DNA of 54,218 nucleotides from contig JARLJU010000269.1 of the NCBI GenBank assembly GCA_031291055.1, forward strand, positions 1 to 54,218. The letters are read 5' to 3'. Origin of the DNA: Rudaea sp. Lineage in GTDB: Bacteria; Pseudomonadota; Gammaproteobacteria; Xanthomonadales; Rhodanobacteraceae. This document shows, in pieces, positions 1-8,840 of the stretch (its first letter is position 1; each line of letters starts with the position of its first letter). The translations under genes and the position numbers were made by a program. Under the pieces are notes generated by a model. The model was not told the DNA's origin, ran no database searches, and saw nothing but the letters and a program-made list of their open reading frames with translations.

Positions 1-139
1 CCGGATCACACTCAATAACGCCACGTCGATCACTCCGGTTGCTCCTGCTCGGACTCCGAACAGGACGGTGACTACACGTGGCTCAAAATTCGACGAAAAT
101 CTCTATCTAAACTGGCTCAATATTCAGTGGTACTCAACA
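1..139. mobile_element. Terminal end of an IS21-like insertion sequence (partial)
   Basis: The right-hand terminus of an insertion sequence whose body lies outside the window. Read on the minus strand from 139, the end begins TGTTGAGTACCACTGA and carries two internal direct copies of TTGAGCCA (plus-strand tggctcaa at 79-86 and 113-120). A terminus starting TG with repeated internal motifs is typical of IS21-family ends, and I recall very similar ends from that family, but no search was possible. The host reading frame of the neighbouring glucoamylase-family gene stops matching its intact paralogue exactly at this boundary, which supports an insertion there. No transposase coding sequence is visible in the 139 bases. 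Confidence 0.6.
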
Positions 140-1326
140 CCGAAGTGCCAAGGTGACACCCACCCGGCGGTGCGGCCGGGCTTCCCCGCGTAGGTCGGGT
201 TGAACGTCGCCCTGAAGCCGTACGGATTGACGTTGTGAAGCTTCAATTCGTCAACGAAGTAGTCGATCGCGGGCAATACGATCTCCGGAGCGAACGGCAA
301 GGATGCAACAACGGCCCATGGAGCAATGGTTCCATCGTCCGGCCCGTACGGGACGCCCCGCGCCAGATAGCCGAAGAACTGGCGTTCGACGCCTTCGATC
401 ATGAATGCATCGGGACCGGGACCCTCGCACGCGGTCAGCCCCCAGCAATTGGGCCCGTAGCCGGCGAAGCCGAGAGGATTAGTGATCGCGTATTGGCGCT
501 GGACAATGGCGGCGCGCCGACTGTTTTCGAAATAGTCGATGCCCTTGTCGCGCATGAAGCTATCTTGGATTTCGCGAAAATCAATCCAGACATGCGGAAA
601 CTGGTGCGTGAACAGGGCGCCCGCATACAGATATTCCTGATCGTAGATCCGTTTCCATTCATAGGCGGACGTCCACGCGGCATAGCTGTCTTCCGGAATC
701 GGGTGGTTCGGCGATCCGAGCGCAAGTATATAAAGCAACAATGCTTCGTTGTATCCTTTCCAGCGGTGCTCAATGAAACCGGATTCCGGCTTCCACCCCA
801 TACTGAGAGTCGAATCGCCATTGAGCGCCCAGTCCCACTCCGTGCGCTCGTAGAGTTCGTGCGCCAGTCGGCGGACTTCTGTTTCGTCCCCCGATTGCCC
901 GTCAAAATATCTTGCGGATGTCAGCATTCCAGCGATCAACAGCGCGGTATCGATCGACGACAGCTCGCACTGCCAGGCGCGACGTCCCGTTTGCATGTCA
1001 AGAAAGTGGTAGTAAAAGCCGTGATAACCGGTTGCGTCCGGCTCCGGACCCTGCGCACTTTGCGAAAAGAATCGCAGCGTGGTCAGCGACCGTTGCAGGG
1101 CCTCCTCGCGAGGCAGGAAGCCGCGCGCCACCGCCACGGGATAACACGCCAACGCAAACCCTACCGCCGCGATACTGGAAGGCCAATGTGACATAACCAC
1201 ATGGTCTGGCGCGCACTTGTCGAGAATCAATCCATTGGTTCGCGCGCACTCGTGCTGAAAATACCGAAAGGCTTTTTGCTGGATATTCTGGAGCTTTTCA
1301 TCAACGCTCACGGACGTACCACTCAT
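124..1326 (-). pseudogene. Glucoamylase-family (PF10091-like) protein, C-terminus cut off by an IS end
   Basis: Encodes about 400 residues of a protein closely similar to the intact copy at 26944-28299. Shared blocks include WPSSIAA, GYHGFYYHFLDM, WQCELSSIDTALL, ESGFIEHRWKGYNEALLLY, WIDFREIQDSFMR, DYFENSRRA and PWAVVASLPFAPEIVLPA. The family includes GH144-type endo-beta-1,2-glucanases and the glucoamylase-like module of cyclic glucan synthases; substrate here is inference. The paralogue continues about 40 residues past SPYFFG, whereas this copy reads SPWHFG and then VEYH-stop. The last codons are supplied by the insertion sequence end. I chose ATG 1326 (GGAAG just upstream) over an upstream TTG at 1377. 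No signal peptide is visible. Activity after loss of the C-terminal strand region is doubtful, so I call it a pseudogene. Confidence 0.75.
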
Positions 1327-1688
1327 CGATGCTTCCAATTTTCGATTCCTGATCGAATCGGAGTATGGTGTGGCCAAAGTTTGTCTGTTCTTTGAATGAA
1401 AGAGCGCCGGATCAAGATTGATGCTGTGGCCTCATCATGACGCATCGCGCGCCTCGGCGCCTGCCAATGCACTGGGGGGTTGTGCAAATTGACGGTCGTC
1501 ACTTGGACTGCGTAAGGCCGCGCAGTCACTTACTGTTGAATTCGACGTATGCGGTAATGATTACCCGCGCCCGGTCGGGTTACAGTCAACGGCGCGATCA
1601 TTTCGTCCCGCACTGGCGCTAGGCCGTCACGTGCGATGCCTGCGACCGACCAGGGCAAAGCCTGACGCCTAAACCGCGAGCTTCAGCG
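1327..1688. other. Intergenic stretch with no recognised gene
   Basis: Upstream region of the truncated glucoamylase-family gene, running to the glucan synthase fragment. Short open frames on both strands resemble no family I know. It is probably a mixture of the promoter region of the minus-strand gene and rearranged island DNA. Confidence 0.5.
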
Positions 1689-1994
1689 AGCAACAGGGGG
1701 CAAATCGTCCGACGCGACGGGACACTTGAAACCACAACCACTACGACTGTCGCAACCCACGATGACGTGGAGATTCGGCATGTCTTGATCTCGAATTCGG
1801 GCGCCGAAGCACGCGAAATCGAGGTAACCTCTTGTTGCGAGATAGTTCTCGAGCACAGCGCGACAGATGCCGCACACCTGACCTATTCGAAGATGTTCGT
1901 GCAAACGGAATTCGTAGGCGGTGCCGATGTTCTGCTAGCGACGCGTCAGGTGTTCGGGGAGGAAGACATTCCTAGTCGCGGATGGGCACATTAG
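1689..1994 (+). pseudogene. Fragment of an NdvB-type (GH94-associated) cyclic glucan synthase
   Basis: An orphan open stretch of about 100 codons whose translation aligns with the region just before the GH94 phosphorylase domain of the full synthase encoded at 41209-49959 (roughly residues 1700-1790 there). Matching blocks: RRDGTLET against RRDDQIET, DDVEIRHVLISN against DDIELRRVRLIN, EIEVTSCCEIVL against TIELTSYAEVVL, and MFVQTEFVGG against LFVQTEILGA. The similarity starts around 1701 without a start codon in context. It ends near 1980, where the frame runs into SRGWAH and a stop. The differences are too many for a recent copy of the local gene, so it is probably the remnant of a second, divergent synthase. 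It directly abuts the integrase remnant. Confidence 0.7.
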
Positions 1995-2003
1995 ACCGCT
2001 GAC

Positions 2004-2820
2004 TTGTACGAAAACATCCTAGACCGGATGAGTGCCGCTGTCGGCAGTCGGGAGGTTGCTGGATTTGCGCTGCGCGACTGCGCAATTTTCGTGAAGGAAG
2101 TGACTGAGTCGCAGCGCGGGCCGCAGCAGTTTCGTCTCGCCCTTCAATGGGTACTCGCGTGCGCAGTTGAGGAAGACTGGATCGAGACGAACCCCGCACT
2201 ACAAACGCGCAAGGCAACCTGCAGACGTGCGAGAGAGCGACTGACAAAGAATGCCTACGACGCTTTCTATGACAAGGCAGCTCCGTGGCTACAAAACGCG
2301 ATGGATCTATCGTTACTGACCCTGCTGCGCAGGGAGGACATTGTGTCGTTGCGCTTTGCGGACGTACACGACAACGCGCTATGGGTCATCCCTGGAAAGA
2401 CCGAAGGAAGTACAGGGGTAAGGCTAAAGATTGGGATCGACCCGAATGGGGACTTAGCTGCACTAGTCACGCGCTGCCGTGATTCCATTGCCTCTCCATA
2501 TCTAATTCATCGCCTTCCAGATAGAACGCAGTCTCACGACAAGCGTGCGAAATCGCGCGCTCATCACACCCAAGTAATGCCGGAACAGCTATCGCGCGCT
2601 TTCGCAGATGCAAGCGACGGGCGGGGTAGATGGCGAGAATCCGCCAACATTCCACGAAATCCGCAGCCTTGGTGGAGCGTTGCTTCGTGAGGCCGGCTGG
2701 TCGAAAGCACAGGTACAGGAGCTGATGACGCATACCAGCGAGAGCATGACCCAGCACTATCTCGATGGCCACGACGCCCCATGGACCGAAGTGCGGACGG
2801 GCATCGCCCTGAGCAAATAG
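2004..2820 (+). pseudogene. Tyrosine recombinase (phage-type integrase), N-truncated and frameshifted
   Basis: Two frames together give most of a tyrosine integrase. The first (2004 to about 2620) has the central region with LLTLLRREDIVSLRFADV, containing the first catalytic Arg. The second (from about 2608) continues PTFHEIRSLGGALLREAG (HxxR box) and LMTHTSESMTQHYL (second His and catalytic Tyr), ending at 2820. Joining them needs a net one-base shift near 2610-2625, within GDG/GVDGEN. The usual N-terminal arm-binding and core-binding domains are largely missing; family members are usually 320-400 residues. It lies 72 bases from the 3' end of tRNA-Pro, the classical place for an island integrase. 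It is almost certainly inactive. Confidence 0.8.
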
Positions 2821-2892
2821 GGAAAAAATAGACAAGCGGCTTAGCGTTTGTATACTTTCAGCCGCGCAACCTATTGATTCGACTCACCGCGA

Positions 2893-2969
2893 TGGTCGGG
2901 GCGACAGGATTTGAACCTGCGACCCCCTGCCCCCCAGGCAGATGCGCTACCAGGCTGCGCTACGCCCCG
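2893..2969 (-). tRNA. tRNA-Pro (anticodon GGG)
   Basis: A 77-base cloverleaf on the minus strand. The acceptor strand CGGGGCG pairs with the 3' strand before an encoded CCA. The D arm contains AGCCTGGTAGC, the anticodon loop is CTGGGGG (anticodon GGG), and the T arm contains GGTTCAAATCC. It is the last gene of the pheT-ihfA-merR block, an order I know from other gammaproteobacteria. A weak promoter candidate (TTGACG at 3065-3070, TACAAT at 3046-3051, spacing only 13) lies upstream; otherwise the tRNA may be processed from the merR transcript. The 3' end faces the broken integrase, so this gene was probably the attachment site. Confidence 0.95.
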
Positions 2970-2983
2970 ACCGTTTGAAAAGT

Positions 2984-3006
2984 GCGGCCAGGGAAGGCCG
3001 CTTTTT
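2984..3006. terminator. Hairpin with T-runs on both sides (bidirectional terminator-like)
   Basis: GCGGCC (2984-2989), loop AGGGAA, GGCCGC (2996-3001). On plus it is followed by TTTTT, on minus by ACTTTTC. It separates merR from tRNA-Pro by only 15 bases, so on minus it may be a processing structure rather than a full stop. On plus it could stop transcripts coming from the island side. Confidence 0.6.
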
Positions 3007-3012
3007 GAGTCC

Positions 3013-3032
3013 TGCGATCAGTGATGATCGCA
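3013..3032. repeat. Perfect inverted repeat, 8-bp arms
   Basis: TGCGATCA, loop GTGA, TGATCGCA in the merR/tRNA-Pro spacer. Together with the hairpin at 2984-3006 it makes a two-stem leader before the tRNA on the minus strand. Confidence 0.5.
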
Positions 3033-3066
3033 AAAGTACGGGCATATTGTAGCAGAGCGCAGCGCG

Positions 3067-3423
3067 TCAACGCCGCAGGATTTGCAGCACTTCTTCCAGT
3101 TCCATGCGCACCTGGCGCACGATCTGGTTGGAAATGCTCGATTCCATCTTGGCTTGCGGCCCTTCCAGGCGCTGGCGCGCCCCGGTGATCGTGAAGCCCT
3201 GATCGTATAGCAGCGACCGGATCTGGCGGATCATCAATACGTCGTGGCGCTGGTAATAACGACGGTTGCCGCGTCGCTTGACCGGCTTGAGGTTGGGGAA
3301 TTCCTGTTCCCAATAGCGCAGCACGTGCGGCTTCACGCCACACAGCTCGCTCACTTCACCGATGGTGAAATAGCGTTTCGCCGGGATTACCGGCAATTCG
3401 CTATTGCTGCCCTGATCCAGCAT
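3067..3423 (-). CDS. MerR-family transcriptional regulator
   Basis: A 118-residue small MerR-type protein with one N-terminal winged helix: [25 protein letters not shown] (in part), followed by [16 protein letters not shown] and a short helical tail ending EVLQILRR. It lacks the long effector-binding domain and cysteine ligands of metal sensors, so its signal is unknown. The start ATG at 3423 lies inside the end of ihfA, an overlap of 23 bases that suggests translational coupling. A MerR gene directly after ihfA and before tRNA-Pro is a conserved arrangement in gammaproteobacteria. Its target genes cannot be told from the sequence. Confidence 0.9.
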   Translation of the reverse strand: MLDQGSNSELPVIPAKRYFTIGEVSELCGVKPHVLRYWEQEFPNLKPVKRRGNRRYYQRHDVLMIRQIRSLLYDQGFTITGARQRLEGPQAKMESSISNQIVRQVRMELEEVLQILRR

Positions 3424-3703
3424 AGGATTCGACTCGGACTTTCAGCTTCTGGCCGGGACGGAAAGTGACCACGCGGCGTGCGGAGATCGGAATCTCCTCG
3501 CCGGTTTTCGGATTCCGCCCGGGGCGCTGGTTCTTCTGGCGCAGGTCAAAGTTGCCGAATCCCGACAGTTTGACCTGTTCCCCCTTTTCCAATGCATCAC
3601 GGACAACGTCGAAAAACGCATCGACGAATTCCTTGGCTTCGCGTTTGTTAAGACCGACATCGGTAAACAACCGCTCGGCCATCTCCGCCTTGGTCAAAGC
3701 CAT
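3401..3703 (-). CDS. ihfA: Integration host factor subunit alpha
   Basis: A 100-residue DNA-bending protein of the HU/IHF family that works as a heterodimer with IHF-beta. It begins [13 protein letters not shown] and has the beta-arm signature with [12 protein letters not shown] and the proline that intercalates in DNA. It ends with [13 protein letters not shown] and a short tail, which is normal length for IhfA. It starts one base after the pheT stop and is surely cotranscribed with pheST; this linkage is conserved in enterobacteria and pseudomonads. IHF is a common partner of sigma-54 activators, one of which lies at the right end of the window. Confidence 0.97.
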   Translation of the reverse strand: MALTKAEMAERLFTDVGLNKREAKEFVDAFFDVVRDALEKGEQVKLSGFGNFDLRQKNQRPGRNPKTGEEIPISARRVVTFRPGQKLKVRVESYAGSGQQ

Positions 3704-3704
3704 G

Positions 3705-6086
3705 TTACCCCCGTAATCTGGCTTGGCACTCGCGCTCCAGGGCGGCTAGCGCCTGTGCCATGCTTGCATCCGCATCCTCGTCCGTAAGAGTGCGTGAATC
3801 GTCCTGCAAAATCAAGCCCATAGCGAGACTTTTTGTGCCTTGGCCGAGATTGGCGCCCAGGTATTGATCGAAAACAACAACTTCCGCCAATCGGCGCCCC
3901 AGGGCACCACGCACGCAGGCTTCGACTGCCGCATAGCTGACTTCGGCGGGTACCACGATCGCTATATCGCGCCGCAGCGATGGGAAGCGCGACAACGGCG
4001 CCGCGCGCGGCACGCGGCCGGTGCTGACGGCAGCCAGATCCAGTTCGAAAACATACACATCGCGATCCAGGTCCAGCGCCTTGAGCAGACGCGGATGCAG
4101 GCCGCCGACCGCTCCGACGGATTTGTCGCCGACCAGGATTTCGGCACTGCGCCCAGGGTGAAGATGCGGCGCTGCGAACCGACGAAAGCTGACATCCGAC
4201 CGATGACCGGCGAGCGCCAGGGCGGTTTCGACATCGGCCTTGACGTCGAAAAAGTCCAGTTCGCGTTTGTCGGTGGCCCACGATTCCGGCGCCGCGCGGC
4301 CGCAGGAGGCACCTGCCAGATGAGGCAGCTGGGACAACTCATCGCCGTCGACACGGGTAAAGACCAGGCCGGTTTCAAACAGGCGCACGCGCTCCTGCTG
4401 CCGGTTGAGGTTGTGCTTCAGCGCCTCGACCAGTCCTGGCAGCAGCGCGGTGCGCATGACCGCAAGATCGGCGCTGAGCGGATTCGCCAGCGCAACTGCG
4501 GCATCCGCCAGCGACCAGCGCTGCAACAACTCGCGCGCAACAAAGCTGTAACAGATCGCCTCGCGGTAACCGCGCGCGGCGAGCTGGACGCGCAGACGTT
4601 GCGGAGCCACGTGTGCCTCCGGGCGCAGACCCAGACGCAATTCGCCACCCGGCGTGCGCGTGGGCACGTGCTCATAGCCGTGCACGCGCGCAACTTCCTC
4701 GATCAGATCCTCTTCGATCTCGATGTCGAAGCGCCGCGACGGCGGCGTGACCTGCCAGCCACCGGCAACCGTTTCCACGCGCATGCCAAGCGCACGCAGG
4801 ATACGCTCGACCTCAGCATCGGCAACGCGCATGCCGAGCACGCGCAACAGGCGCTCGCGGCGCAGTGGCACGGTCGCGCGCTGCGGCAGATACGCCGGCA
4901 ATACGCTTTCTACCACGGGGCCCGGCTTGCCGCCGGCAATCGCGATCAACAATGCCGTCGCGCGTTCGATCGCCAGACGCGGCAGTTCCGCATCGACCCC
5001 GCGCTCGAACCGGTGCGAAGCGTCGGTGTGCAGGCCGAATCTGCGCGCACGTCCCATGATCGCCGCGGGAGCAAAATGCGCGGCTTCGAGAAAGACATTT
5101 CGTGTCGTATCGATAACCCGCGAAGCGTAACCGCCCATGATGCCGGCAAGACCCAGCGCCTGCCGCTCGTCCGCGATCACAAGGCATTCCGGATCAAGCT
5201 TGTGCTCGTTGCCATCGAGCAACTTCAGCGCCTCGCCCGGGCGCGCACGCCGAACGCTGATCTTTCCGCTCAGCGCGTCGGCATCGTAGGCGTGCATGGG
5301 CTGGCCGAGTTCCAGCATTACATACTGGGTCACATCGACCAGAGCGCTGATCGGACGCACACCGCTGCGGCGCAAACGCTCGGCCAGCCACAGCGGGGAT
5401 TCTTTCGATGCATCGATTCCCTCGATGATCCGGCCCAGATAGCGCGGACAATCGGCCCCGGCATCCAGTTGCACTTCGCGCTGCGCTGTCGACGCTGTCG
5501 CAACCGTCCTGGCGGGCGGTTCCTTGACTGTGATGTCGAACAAGGCGCCGACATCGCAGGCCAGCCCGCGCAGCCCCAGGCAATCCGGCCGATTCGGCGT
5601 CAGCTTCAGTTCGATCACGGCGTCGGGCAAGCCCAGATATTCGGCCAATGGCTTGCCTACCGGGGCATCGCCCGGCAATTCCATGAGGCCCGACGCGTCG
5701 GCGTCGATGGCCAGCTCTTTCGCCGAGCACAACATGCCGCTCGATTCGACGCCGCGCAGCGCGGCTTTTCTTATTGTCACGCCGTTCGGCAGGATCGCTC
5801 CGATCGTGGCCAGTGGCGCCTTGAGTCCATTGCGCGCATTCGGCGCGCCGCAGACTATCTGCACGGGATTTCCCGACCCGATCGACACCTCGCATACGCG
5901 CAGCTTGTCGGCATTCGGATGCGGCTCGCAGCCAACAATCTCCGCCACGACAATGCCGTCGACACAGGAGCCCAGGACTTCGACGTTCTCGACTTCCAGC
6001 CCGGCCATGGTCAGACGCTGGCAAAGGTCGGCGCGATCCACCGGGGGATCGACGAATTCACGCAGCCAGTTTTCGCTGAATTTCAT
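3705..6086 (-). CDS. pheT: Phenylalanyl-tRNA synthetase beta subunit
   Basis: The 793-residue large subunit of the (alpha-beta)2 synthetase that charges tRNA-Phe in the cytoplasm. The start [12 protein letters not shown] is canonical. The order is an N-terminal tRNA-binding OB fold (about residues 40-150, with [16 protein letters not shown]), the B3/B4 editing region near 210-400, a B5 DNA-binding-like fold, a catalytic-like core (about 480-690) and a C-terminal ferredoxin-like anticodon-binding domain (about 700-793, with [12 protein letters not shown]). Length matches the family. It is separated from pheS by a 118-base spacer that holds an imperfect inverted repeat, which is unusual since pheS and pheT are often adjacent. 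Confidence 0.97.
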   Translation of the reverse strand: MKFSENWLREFVDPPVDRADLCQRLTMAGLEVENVEVLGSCVDGIVVAEIVGCEPHPNADKLRVCEVSIGSGNPVQIVCGAPNARNGLKAPLATIGAILPNGVTIRKAALRGVESSGMLCSAKELAIDADASGLMELPGDAPVGKPLAEYLGLPDAVIELKLTPNRPDCLGLRGLACDVGALFDITVKEPPARTVATASTAQREVQLDAGADCPRYLGRIIEGIDASKESPLWLAERLRRSGVRPISALVDVTQYVMLELGQPMHAYDADALSGKISVRRARPGEALKLLDGNEHKLDPECLVIADERQALGLAGIMGGYASRVIDTTRNVFLEAAHFAPAAIMGRARRFGLHTDASHRFERGVDAELPRLAIERATALLIAIAGGKPGPVVESVLPAYLPQRATVPLRRERLLRVLGMRVADAEVERILRALGMRVETVAGGWQVTPPSRRFDIEIEEDLIEEVARVHGYEHVPTRTPGGELRLGLRPEAHVAPQRLRVQLAARGYREAICYSFVARELLQRWSLADAAVALANPLSADLAVMRTALLPGLVEALKHNLNRQQERVRLFETGLVFTRVDGDELSQLPHLAGASCGRAAPESWATDKRELDFFDVKADVETALALAGHRSDVSFRRFAAPHLHPGRSAEILVGDKSVGAVGGLHPRLLKALDLDRDVYVFELDLAAVSTGRVPRAAPLSRFPSLRRDIAIVVPAEVSYAAVEACVRGALGRRLAEVVVFDQYLGANLGQGTKSLAMGLILQDDSRTLTDEDADASMAQALAALERECQARLRG

Positions 6087-6102
6087 GGATTGAAGCCGGC
6101 AA

Positions 6103-6204
6103 CAGGGAATGAAGAGTGGAGGATCGGGAACGGGAAGAACAGACCGGGAATCGCGAAGAAGCTGGCTCTACGGTTCTCCATTCCCGACTCCTGCTTCCCG
6201 GTTC

Positions 6205-6206
<2 letters not shown>
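6103..6206. repeat. Imperfect inverted repeat made of GGGAA blocks (REP-like)
   Basis: Left arm around 6104-6153 has repeated gggaa units (cgggaacgggaag, ccgggaatcg). The right arm around 6172-6206 has their reverse complements (attcccgac, cttcccggttct). It fills the pheS-pheT spacer and could fold into a long stem in the transcript. GGGAA-rich intergenic repeats of this style are, from memory, common in Xanthomonadales. Exact arm limits are uncertain. Confidence 0.45.
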
Positions 6207-7314
<1,108 letters not shown>

Positions 7315-7316
7315 TC

Positions 7317-7357
7317 AAAAACGCGCGTGGGGAGACAGGCCCGGCCCGCTCCCCACG
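7317..7357 (-). terminator. Hairpin plus T-run in the pheS leader (terminator or attenuator)
   Basis: Arms 7349-7357 and 7326-7334 form a nine-base stem (CGTGGGGAG with CTCCCCACG) with a 14-base GC-rich loop. On the minus strand it is followed by GCGCG and then TTTTT at 7321-7317. It lies 18 bases before the pheS start and about 90 bases after rplT. It may end the rplT transcript or act as an attenuator for pheST. E. coli pheST is attenuated with a Phe-rich leader peptide; I see no Phe-rich peptide here. Confidence 0.6.
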
Positions 7358-7420
7358 TGATTTCTGCCAGCAGCCCTGCCGGCAAGGTCAGGCGGCCATA
7401 CATGCCCGCTTTTTCAACCC

Positions 7421-7437
7421 GCTGCGCCGTGCGCAGC
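7421..7437 (-). repeat. Hairpin just after rplT
   Basis: GCTGCGC, loop CGT, GCGCAGC (7-bp perfect arms), ten bases past the rplT stop on the minus strand. There is no T-run, so it is more likely a 3'-end stabiliser than a terminator. Confidence 0.45.
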
Positions 7438-7447
7438 AGGTCGAAGC

Positions 7448-7807
7448 TCACGCTGCGAGGCTGGCTTTCGCTTTTTCGGCGAGGGCGCCAAACGCCTTGA
7501 TGTCGTGCACCGCGATGTCGGCCAGCACCTTGCGGTCGACCGTGATATCGGCCTTCTTCAGACCGTTCATCAGGCGGCTGTACGACAAGCCGTACATGCG
7601 CGCCGCCGCGTTGATGCGCACGATCCACAGGGCGCGGAACTGGCGCTTCTTCTGCTTGCGGCCGATATAGGCGTACTGCAGCGCCTTGGTGACCGCCTGC
7701 TTGGCGACGCGGAAGACCTTGCGGCGGGCGTTGTAATACCCTTTCGCGCGGGACAGGATTTTCTTGTGCCGGGCGCGTGCGGTGACGCCACGTTTTACTC
7801 GTGCCAT
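7448..7807 (-). CDS. rplT: 50S ribosomal protein L20
   Basis: 119 residues, normal length. It starts [18 protein letters not shown], with the long basic N-terminal extension that binds 23S rRNA, then [19 protein letters not shown] and the globular part with [18 protein letters not shown]. It assembles early in the large subunit. In E. coli L20 also represses translation of rpmI and rplT by binding the leader upstream of rpmI. The hairpin-rich infC-rpmI spacer suggests similar control here. It follows rpmI by 12 bases. Confidence 0.98.
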   Translation of the reverse strand: MARVKRGVTARARHKKILSRAKGYYNARRKVFRVAKQAVTKALQYAYIGRKQKKRQFRALWIVRINAAARMYGLSYSRLMNGLKKADITVDRKVLADIAVHDIKAFGALAEKAKASLAA

Positions 7808-7819
7808 GGTGTCGTCTCC

Positions 7820-8017
7820 TTATGCGTAGGGCAGCATGCGGGCGACGCGACCGGCGTCTTCTTTCCGCACATGGTTGGGACCGCGAAGGTTGCGCTTACG
7901 CTTCGTCGACTTCTTGGTCAGGATATGGCTCTTGAACGCGTGTCCGCATTTGAATTTTCCGGACGCCGTTTTCCGGAACCGCTTGGCAGCGGCCCGGTTG
8001 GTTTTGATCTTAGGCAT
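7820..8017 (-). CDS. rpmI: 50S ribosomal protein L35
   Basis: 65 residues, very basic, beginning [21 protein letters not shown] and ending [12 protein letters not shown]. It is the canonical length and sequence style of L35, a component of the large ribosomal subunit. It lies between infC and rplT as in most bacteria. The 260-base spacer to infC is rich in hairpins and probably carries the L20-responsive operator. Confidence 0.98.
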   Translation of the reverse strand: MPKIKTNRAAAKRFRKTASGKFKCGHAFKSHILTKKSTKRKRNLRGPNHVRKEDAGRVARMLPYA

Positions 8018-8153
8018 GTTACTGCTCCGTTGTTTGATTTTTTGTACCGACCCGAGCGACGGGTTGCCCCGTTCTTTCCATCCTGCTCAAGCCTGCTTCT
8101 TAAGCCCACTGACGCGGGCGGGTCCACTTCCAGTTGCCTGAAAGACGTGGTTT

Positions 8154-8261
8154 AGCCCACGGGGGGGCTAACGTTTCGCAAGCATCACCTGCGAACCGAC
8201 GGGAAGCAAAACCACGTTTTCTGCTTCCCGCTTTGGACTCGGCCACGGATGGCCGATGTCC
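8154..8261 (-). promoter_or_regulatory. Hairpin cluster in the infC-rpmI spacer (candidate L20 operator)
   Basis: Four stems lie in a row. They are 8235-8261 (GGAC-TCGGCCA against TGGCCGA-GTCC, one bulge), 8201-8229 (GGGAAGCA/TGCTTCCC extended by AAAAC/GTTTT), 8175-8196 (TTCGCA/TGCGAA) and 8154-8171 (TAGCCC/GGGCTA). In E. coli the L20 repressor site sits in the same spacer. The positional match and structure density are visible here, but L20 binding is inferred. No T-run follows any stem. Confidence 0.5.
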
Positions 8262-8277
8262 AAAATACAAATACGAC

Positions 8278-8796
8278 CTACTTCTTCTTCGGCGCGATCA
8301 TCATCACCATCTGACGACCTTCGAAGCGCGGAAAGCTTTCGATCACCGCGTCCTCGACGATATCTGCCTGGATGCGCTTGACCATCGCCTCGCCCAGTTC
8401 CGTATGCGCCATCTCGCGGCCCTTGAAGCGCACCACGATCTTCACCTTGTCGCCTTCTTCGAGAAAACGCCGCAGATTGCGCATCTTCACGTTGTAATCG
8501 CCATCTTCGGTCGAGGGGCGGAATTTCAGCTCCTTGATCTCGACCTGCTTGGTCTTGCGCTTGGCCGCGTGCGCCTTCTTCTGCTGCTCGAACTTGAACT
8601 TGCCGAAATCCATGATCCGGCACACCGGTGGATCGGCATTCGGCTGAATCTCCACCAGATCCATTCCCGCGTCCTGGGCCATGGCCAAGGCTTCATCCCG
8701 CGTCAGCACGCCGGCCTGCTCTCCCTCGGCATCGATCACGCGGACCTGGGGAACGCGGATCTCCGCATTTTTGCGGTTAGTCTTTTCAGTGGCGAT
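8278..8796 (-). CDS. infC: Translation initiation factor IF-3, ATC start
   Basis: 172 residues. The conserved IF-3 N-terminus (IATEKTNRKNAEIRVPQVRV) lies upstream of the first ordinary start codon, so the gene must begin at ATC 8796-8794. GGAG sits eight bases before it, and an in-frame TGA two codons upstream excludes a longer form. The rest shows the N-domain (IDAEGEQAGVLTRDEALAMA), the lysine-rich linker (QQKKAHAAKRKTKQVEIKE) and the C-domain (IDADIVEDA-like region, ending MIAPKKK). A rare AUU/AUC/AUA start is the known basis of IF-3 autoregulation, since IF-3 rejects such codons. It follows thrS by 44 bases. Confidence 0.95.
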   Translation of the reverse strand: MATEKTNRKNAEIRVPQVRVIDAEGEQAGVLTRDEALAMAQDAGMDLVEIQPNADPPVCRIMDFGKFKFEQQKKAHAAKRKTKQVEIKELKFRPSTEDGDYNVKMRNLRRFLEEGDKVKIVVRFKGREMAHTELGEAMVKRIQADIVEDAVIESFPRFEGRQMVMMIAPKKK

Positions 8797-8840
8797 AACT
8801 CAATCTCCGCAAGGCCTGTCAGGAATTCAAGAAACGGCGT

